Shown here one piece after another: positions 59,801 through 64,000 of a stretch of 64,000 nucleotides of DNA (position 1 is its first letter; each line of letters opens with the position of its first letter). The stretch covers positions 186,001-250,000 of the forward strand of contig NW_020825442.1 of the NCBI RefSeq assembly GCF_003286085.1, written 5' to 3'. A program made the translations under genes and the position numbers. The notes under the pieces were generated by a model. The model searched no databases. It had not been told where the DNA came from and worked only from the letters and a program-made list of their open reading frames with translations. The DNA is from Drosophila persimilis. Taxonomy: Eukaryota > Arthropoda > Insecta > Diptera > Drosophilidae.

Positions 59801-61066
59801 ACCCCGATGTTTTCCTGAAGTTTCCTCCAGTTGGTCAGAACTCTAGGCCTTGCTTTGGTTCTTGGACTTGCCCTTCAGCTTGGACTTCAGCTTCAGCTTA
59901 AGCTTCTGGATCATGGGGAACTTATTGCGAGACACCGTCTTTGGCAGTGCCTCGCAAACGATGGACTCAAATCTATCACGATCTCGGTTTTGCACGGGCG
60001 TCGCCATGTCCGACGGCGTCTGTCCGGGACCAATCGGATTCAGTGGCCGCCCCACCATCGATGGCACCGACGGCACCGATGGCTTAAGGAAGCATCTCTC
60101 CAGATTGTAACCATAGCCGCTGTACATCGGGAGACAATGGTCCAGCGAGGTAACGGCATTGGAGTTGCGATGCCTCACCACGATATCGGTGCGGGGCGTT
60201 TGTATCTTGACCATGGCTCTGGAACCGCGCATGTTAATGACAGAGCGGCCACTGCCGTAGTTAATGCGCAGCTCTGGCAGTCGACGTTGCTCCCCCATCT
60301 GATTGTGTCCCTTCCGCTGCTGCCACCCGCTGGACACCCAAAAGCGCACGCAATGCAAAAGTTAAATTTTTTTTCTAGATTTTGATTTGCATTTTTGGAA
60401 AAACGACAACTACAACGGACAACTATGACGGACTCTAGATGAGAAACGACAGTTGTTTCCTGGATGAGTGACAGATATTTCCTTGATATAGTAGTAATAT
60501 AGGATTGCCTCGTTCATCCCACAGTTTCGTTACATTTTACGGACCAGATGTTGGTCTTGGAGTTGGGGAAGATTCCCTCTTTCACAATTTTAGCGGTTTT
60601 GGAGTAGAAGGAGTAGAAGGACCCTCCCCGTTTAGAGACTGGAAAATCCATACATTCCATGGATATGGATATATGTCTCATTCGATAGACTTTCCGCCTT
60701 CCATTAATCTTCATGTTTTAGCTCAATCTTTTGGTTCTATCTTCTTGCAGAGATCAAAAGTGCATTGGGGCATCGGCATTCCGTACGCTGCCTGGAATCG
60801 ATCACTGGTGCGAGATCAACTGCCTGCGCTATCCGCCCAATTGTCCGGAGGAGGCCTGCCACTGTCCGTAAGTAGCGCCCTTGAATCGAGTGAATGCCCG
60901 GACTACCGCAGACTACCGCAGAAACATAATCCTGACTTGTTTTTGCAGTCAGGAATGCGTGGCGATTGGGGAGCTGGCGGGACGCGAAGGAGCCGACACT
61001 TACTGCATGGACGAATGCCTCAATTACGAGTCGGACTGTCCGCGCGACAGATGCCGCTGCCAATAG
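53841..61066 (+). CDS. AA15-family lytic polysaccharide monooxygenase, host gene
   Basis: The five exons are 53841-53864, 53945-54527, 54618-54768, 60751-60867 and 60949-61066. All phases agree and give 330 residues. The signal peptide (MSTLRVVLLLLLGVRSVLG) would be cut to expose an N-terminal His (HGRLMDPPARNAMWRFG), the first ligand of the copper histidine brace. The second brace His is in TANHYGRFEMFLCP. The block NMWGTCANGTEAVGCGKAETFRNCADI is typical of animal AA15 enzymes, which oxidatively cleave chitin or cellulose. The last two exons encode two short cysteine-rich modules (HWCEINCLRYPPNCPEEACHC and YCMDECLNYESDCPRDRCRC). An upstream in-frame ATG at 53805 would add 12 residues but spoil the signal peptide. 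Intron 3 is 5,982 bp and contains two minus-strand genes. ATTAAA lies near 61182. Confidence 0.92.
55775..56110 (+). other. candidate alternative terminal exon of the LPMO gene
   Basis: After a pyrimidine-rich acceptor (gctttggtttttag) the sequence joins exon 3 in phase. It reads on from VR as NATRHARKRAHA and stops at 55812-55814. AATAAA-type signals follow near 56077-56095. The resulting isoform would be 265 residues: the full catalytic domain without the two cysteine-rich C-terminal modules, ending in a basic tail. It also explains plus-strand poly(A) signals inside the intron just before the nested gene. This is predicted from splice logic only. Confidence 0.5.
56400..58785 (-). CDS. 773-aa protein with C-terminal membrane anchor, nested in the LPMO intron
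   Basis: There are two exons, 58785-58650 and 58585-56400, with a 64-bp intron (GTTAGT to GGTCAG), joining in phase to 773 residues. The N-terminus (MGSQMFERIRLRELAEAQAR) is charged. Residues near 75-110 are an alanine-rich segment, encoded by mixed GCN codons. The middle is low-complexity Ser/Pro/Thr with an acidic DSDLDTDTDSDNEMD stretch. Three 14-residue repeats (STPSM-x2-CL type) follow. The last ~25 residues are strongly hydrophobic (VGTLQVFLFIMLILVCVYP), which suggests a tail-anchored membrane protein facing the cytosol. No catalytic domain is recognised. It lies wholly inside LPMO intron 3 on the opposite strand. AATAAA on the minus strand near 56215 could end it. Confidence 0.8.
56803..56930. 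repeat. coding 42-bp minisatellite, three units
   Basis: Units start at about 56804, 56846 and 56888 (gtcaagcatgtc, ccatcgacggggtcgag). Each encodes 14 residues of the nested membrane protein. The period is a multiple of three, so copy changes keep frame. Confidence 0.85.
58786..59842. other. intronic spacer between the nested genes
   Basis: Nothing coding is visible. The T-rich run at 59700-59775 contains AATAAA on the minus strand (about 59751), probably the end of the 151-aa nested gene. The presumed promoter of the 773-aa gene lies just above 58786. Confidence 0.5.
59843..60298 (-). CDS. 151-aa basic protein, second nested gene
   Basis: The first ATG in frame is at 60298 (MGEQRRLPELRINYGSGRSV); the frame is open a little further up but without an ATG. 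The protein is rich in Arg, Lys and Pro (PSVPSVPSMVGRPLNPIGPG) and ends in a lysine-rich tail (KLKLKLKSKLKGKSKNQ). No domain is recognised. The tail could bind nucleic acid or tubulin, which is speculation. It is single-exon, opposite in strand to the LPMO host, and between the other nested gene and LPMO exon 4. The antisense frame of similar length on the plus strand has a less protein-like composition (leucine/histidine runs), so I take the minus frame as the gene. A short upstream ATG ends after five codons. Confidence 0.6.
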   Translation of the reverse strand: MGEQRRLPELRINYGSGRSVINMRGSRAMVKIQTPRTDIVVRHRNSNAVTSLDHCLPMYSGYGYNLERCFLKPSVPSVPSMVGRPLNPIGPGQTPSDMATPVQNRDRDRFESIVCEALPKTVSRNKFPMIQKLKLKLKSKLKGKSKNQSKA

Positions 61067-61278
61067 TCCGTGGTGTATCCCCAAGCTGTGCTGCCTATTG
61101 CCCCACCCCCAATGGACGAGAGAGGAGAGTGGACGAGATATGTATGTGAAATAGAGGAGATGTATATCGAATATCGGGAATGAATTAAATTTGATTAAGA
61201 AAAAAACTGCCGGCGACTTTCAATGGGGTATCCCGTCTTGTAACGTCCCGTCTCGTCTTTCCCTCAATCTCTTCTTTC

Positions 61279-61781
61279 TCAATCTCTGAATTCCCGCTTC
61301 TGTTGATCCATGAGGAAGGGTCTAGTGAAGATCTGTAGCATTTCCCGCTGTTCGCGTAGGCGTCGCGTCTTGGCCACAGGCGACTCCGAGTCATCGGTGT
61401 AGCGGCGGGCACTGAACAGAGACGTCACCGTGCTGCTCAGCTGCTGCCAGCGTTCGATGGCACGCGACTCGCCCAATGGCCTTGAATAGAAGCCGTCCAA
61501 GTGGCTGCTGTCAAGAGGAAGATCCTTCATCTTCTGTGGTTCTGGTACAGGCGACAGAACGGATAGGGATGGTGCCTGGGGCATCATCTGGCTGCAAATG
61601 AGCACCTCGGCCCGCTCCTCGCGCCCATCCGCTTCGGTGTCCTCGTGGGGCTGGGCCACACAGCAGCCGGCTTTCACATTGCACACATGCTCGAAAGTGG
61701 AGGAGATGCGGCGCAGTGTTGTATCTGGTGCTCCCGCTGAGGATACTTTTTTAGCTGCTCCGTCTCCTTCTGATACAACAA

Positions 61782-61812
<31 letters not shown>

Positions 61813-62052
61813 TGCTGATGCTGCTGCTGCTGCTGCTGATACCGCTGCTGTGGGTCCCGCCTCTGTCACAGCGGCGCTCAGCCGGTTGCGCATGCGATTC
61901 AGATTTGCATTGGAAATCATATTACCGTAGCTGAATCGCAATTTCGCACGATGGCGGCGCGCCTCTTCGTCTGTTAACCGCTTGTCCGCCTCTTGAACCT
62001 GGGCCAGGGCCTGGATCGGAGCCTGTGTCTTGGTCTGTTTCTGGTTGGACAT
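61279..62052 (-). CDS. 257-aa poly-alanine protein, unknown function
   Basis: Translation starts at the ATG at 62052 (MSNQKQTKTQAPIQ); the frame continues upstream without a Met. Residues about 30-60 are a charged helical segment (DEEARRHRAKLRFSYGNMISNANLNRMRNRL). Residues 69-90 are almost all alanine, from a GCA/GCC/GCT run that appears as CTG-type repeats on the plus strand. A Cys cluster follows (HVCNVKAGCCVAQPHED), and the C-terminus is basic (RTRRLREQREMLQIFTRPF-like). No known domain was recognised. It sits tail-to-tail with the LPMO gene, whose poly(A) signal is only about 95 bases beyond its stop, and about 300 bases downstream of the Cdk7 stop on the same strand. Confidence 0.7.
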
Positions 62053-62348
62053 CGTTCTGCCTTCTGTTGCAACGGAGATACAACACACTTAATAATGACC
62101 AAACATACACTGAAATTTGGCCCAATTATTTGATTTTGGCTATGGGGGATACTACTTGGGAAATTTTGAGATACACAATTGATCTACAATGACATCTGCT
62201 GCCAGGGCAACACACTTTTTGGCTATTAGTTTCTCACATATTTAATGGACAATATCAACCCGAGCTGAATGCAATCTCAACAATGTTTTGGACACACTTG
62301 TCTCTGTCTTAGGTCTCTACACTAAATGCTAAAACAGCTTGGCAGCTC

Positions 62349-63487
62349 TCAGAACTGCAGTCGCTTCTTCTGTGGCAGGCTGTTGCCGCGAACGGTAGTC
62401 TCCACCAGCTTGCGCTTCACCGCCTGGCCGGGCTTCTCGTCGGCCTTTGCATTGGCCGCCACTATGGCCGAGGGCAGGGGTAGCTTTGGACCAACGGTGG
62501 GAGCCGGCTTGTTGCCAAAGTAGGGCATGCTCAGTGCCTCGCGGCAGGAGACACGCCGCAGCGGATTCATGGCGAAGAGGCGGCGCATTAGGTGGATGAG
62601 GTCATTGTCGGCGGCAGTGAATATATTCTCCAACGGGGTGCCCGTGAAGTGGCGGAACTGTAGATAGTCGTGCAGCTTCCCCAGATACGGCCACTCGGCC
62701 TCTGAGGGTGTTCCGAGGGTGGCAAAGATGCGGGTCAGCTGATCCAGATCCGAGTCGCCGGGAATAAAAGGCACGCGCAGCATGAGCTCCGCCAGAATGC
62801 AGCCGACGGCCCACATGTCTACACCAGTGCCGTACTGGCGGGCACCAAAGAGCAGCTCGGGCGACCGATACCAGCGCGTGACCACGTGATGGGTGTAGAT
62901 CCGATTTGGCGAACCGTATGTCTTGGCCAGGCCGAAATCACCGATCTTGAGCACACCGTCGCTATTGACCAGCAGATTGTTGGGCTTCAGATCGCGATGC
63001 AGGATCCAGTGGAGGTGCAGGTACTCCAGGCCGCGCAACGTCATGATGGCGTACGCCTTGATATTGGCCTGCGTGAGTATGATCTTGGTGTCCTTGATGA
63101 TCACCTCCAGGTCGGTGTCCATAAAGTCAAACACCAGCGACACGTTCGACAGCTGTCCGAACACATCCACCAGCCCAATGATGTTTTCATGCTGCAGTTC
63201 CTGCAGAATTTTGATCTCGCGCAAAGCGGTTCGATTGATTCCATCTCGAGCATCTTCGCGGCTGCCACGCTTGATCTTCTTCACGGCCACAATCTGGCTG
63301 GTCACCGTGTCCCGAGCCTTGTACACAATCGCAAACTGGGAGGGGAGAATGGACAATGCATTTAAAGAGAAATAAACGTCAATATAATATAAATAAAGCT
63401 TTAGCGTTGCAGCAAACTCACCTGACCCTCACCAAGGAACGACAGTTTGGCATAGCGGTCGCCTTTGTCGCTGCTGTGGGGCGCCAT
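62349..63487 (-). CDS. Cdk7: cyclin-dependent kinase 7 (CAK / TFIIH kinase)
   Basis: There are two exons, 63487-63422 and 63335-62349, with an 86-bp intron (CAG|GTGAGT to CCTCCCAG), phase 0, giving 350 residues. Cdk7 with cyclin H and Mat1 activates cell-cycle CDKs and phosphorylates the RNA polymerase II tail within TFIIH. The glycine loop is split by the intron ([13 protein letters not shown]). The catalytic Lys is 41 (AVKKIK), the cyclin-binding helix reads [17 protein letters not shown] has its Asp at 137, and DFGLA starts at 155. The T-loop [22 protein letters not shown] keeps the two phosphosites Ser164 and Thr170. The C-terminus carries basic nuclear signals (KRKLVE, KKKRLQF). The length matches family members. 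A minus-strand ATTAAA about 110 bases past the stop (near 62239) may be the poly(A) signal. Confidence 0.97.
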
Positions 63488-63589
63488 GTGGGCGCCAGCT
63501 TCTCCGCAAAGCACCATTAATAACACAAACAAATTTAATTAGCAAATGGCAAACAAAACTAAACACAAAAATTAATTGAATTGCACGGA

Positions 63590-63870
63590 AGCAATCGATG
63601 GGGCTTGTGCACTACCGGCACCACCGATTAAAGCTGGTAGCATCGTTGACATCGATGGTTTTGCATTTAGTTGGCGCCCATGAAATAACACACACTAACA
63701 TAAGTGGCTACAACATGTTTATAGATTAAGGCAACATCCCACTGCTTCTGAAAGGACATTTAGGTAAGCTGGGCCAACCTGCTGCTTCAAAATTATTTTA
63801 ATATATTTTTGATTTCACTTAATTTGATTGTTTTTAAAACATCGATGTTTCTCCAGCTCTAATCGATAGT
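63590..63870. promoter_or_regulatory. DRE-type ATCGAT cluster upstream of Cdk7
   Basis: ATCGAT words lie at about 63593, 63651, 63841 and 63863 (aatcgatgg, acatcgatgg, acatcgatgt, aatcgatag). DREF-type sites of this kind mark fly housekeeping promoters. The spacing suggests a shared promoter for Cdk7 (minus) and a plus-strand gene starting near the window end. Confidence 0.55.
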
Positions 63871-64000
63871 TCAGTGCGATAGACATAAAATAGTACAACG
63901 CGTTGGCGGTGCCGGCTGTTGTTTTACAACACTGATCTCAAGGGAGCATTTTTTTCTTTGCTGCTGTGTTTTCAAGCAAAAAAATAGTTTAAATTAAATT
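63871..64000. other. window edge, probable 5' region of a plus-strand neighbour
   Basis: No ATG-led frame is visible before the end. Position opposite Cdk7 and next to the ATCGAT cluster suggests a divergent gene beyond 64000. Confidence 0.3.

Noticed and set aside
59831-60385. 184-codon plus-strand frame opposite the 151-aa nested gene
   Set aside because: Leucine/glutamine and histidine/arginine runs are what the lysine- and proline-rich minus frame would give in reverse; no other support.
1-64000. CRISPR arrays, bacterial operons, tRNA or rRNA genes
   Set aside because: No spaced identical repeats, no tRNA B-box with cloverleaf, and intron-containing eukaryotic genes throughout.

Overview
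The window looks like nuclear DNA of a Drosophila-type fly. Genes are split by short introns of 55-80 bp with GTAAGT-like donors. Core promoters carry fly motifs (TATA/Inr, Motif 1, ATCGAT/DRE). CA, GA, CAG and ACTCGT microsatellites are abundant, and the recognisable proteins (Cdk7, a Tpr2-like DnaJ, an AA15 LPMO and a salivary/gut-type DNA/RNA nuclease) are closest to fly families. An obscura-group species is my guess only.

Layout. 1-7560 is non-coding. 7560-10925 holds an intact, intronless Tpr2-like retrogene (minus strand) with its flank. The same segment recurs inverted at 25420-27265, where the gene is gutted to a J-domain pseudogene. About 14.5 kb of DNA with no gene I can support lies between. 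28569-30261 is a two-exon secreted DNA/RNA non-specific endonuclease (minus). 31541-32095 is a graveyard where a non-LTR reverse transcriptase fragment abuts a Tc1-like transposase fragment. 37043-38657 is a complete-length but dead Tc1-like transposon with about 217-bp IR/DR ends. 39703-47491 is a nearly perfect tandem duplication (two units of about 3.9 kb), each unit carrying a divergent L30e-like (RpL30-like) gene with a Motif 1 promoter.

The right 11 kb is gene-dense. It holds a possible decayed small gene, an 83-codon small ORF, and a five-exon AA15 lytic polysaccharide monooxygenase (plus). The ~6 kb third intron of the LPMO hosts two minus-strand genes: a 773-aa protein with a C-terminal membrane anchor, and a 151-aa basic protein. 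That intron also contains what looks like an alternative terminal exon giving a shorter LPMO. A 257-aa poly-alanine protein and Cdk7 follow on the minus strand, and the window ends in a promoter region with several ATCGAT sites.

No tRNA, rRNA or CRISPR was seen. The most unusual features are the nested-gene/alternative-end LPMO locus, the recent tandem duplication of an L30e-like gene, and the inverted Tpr2-like pair whose flanks look far younger than its coding remnants.
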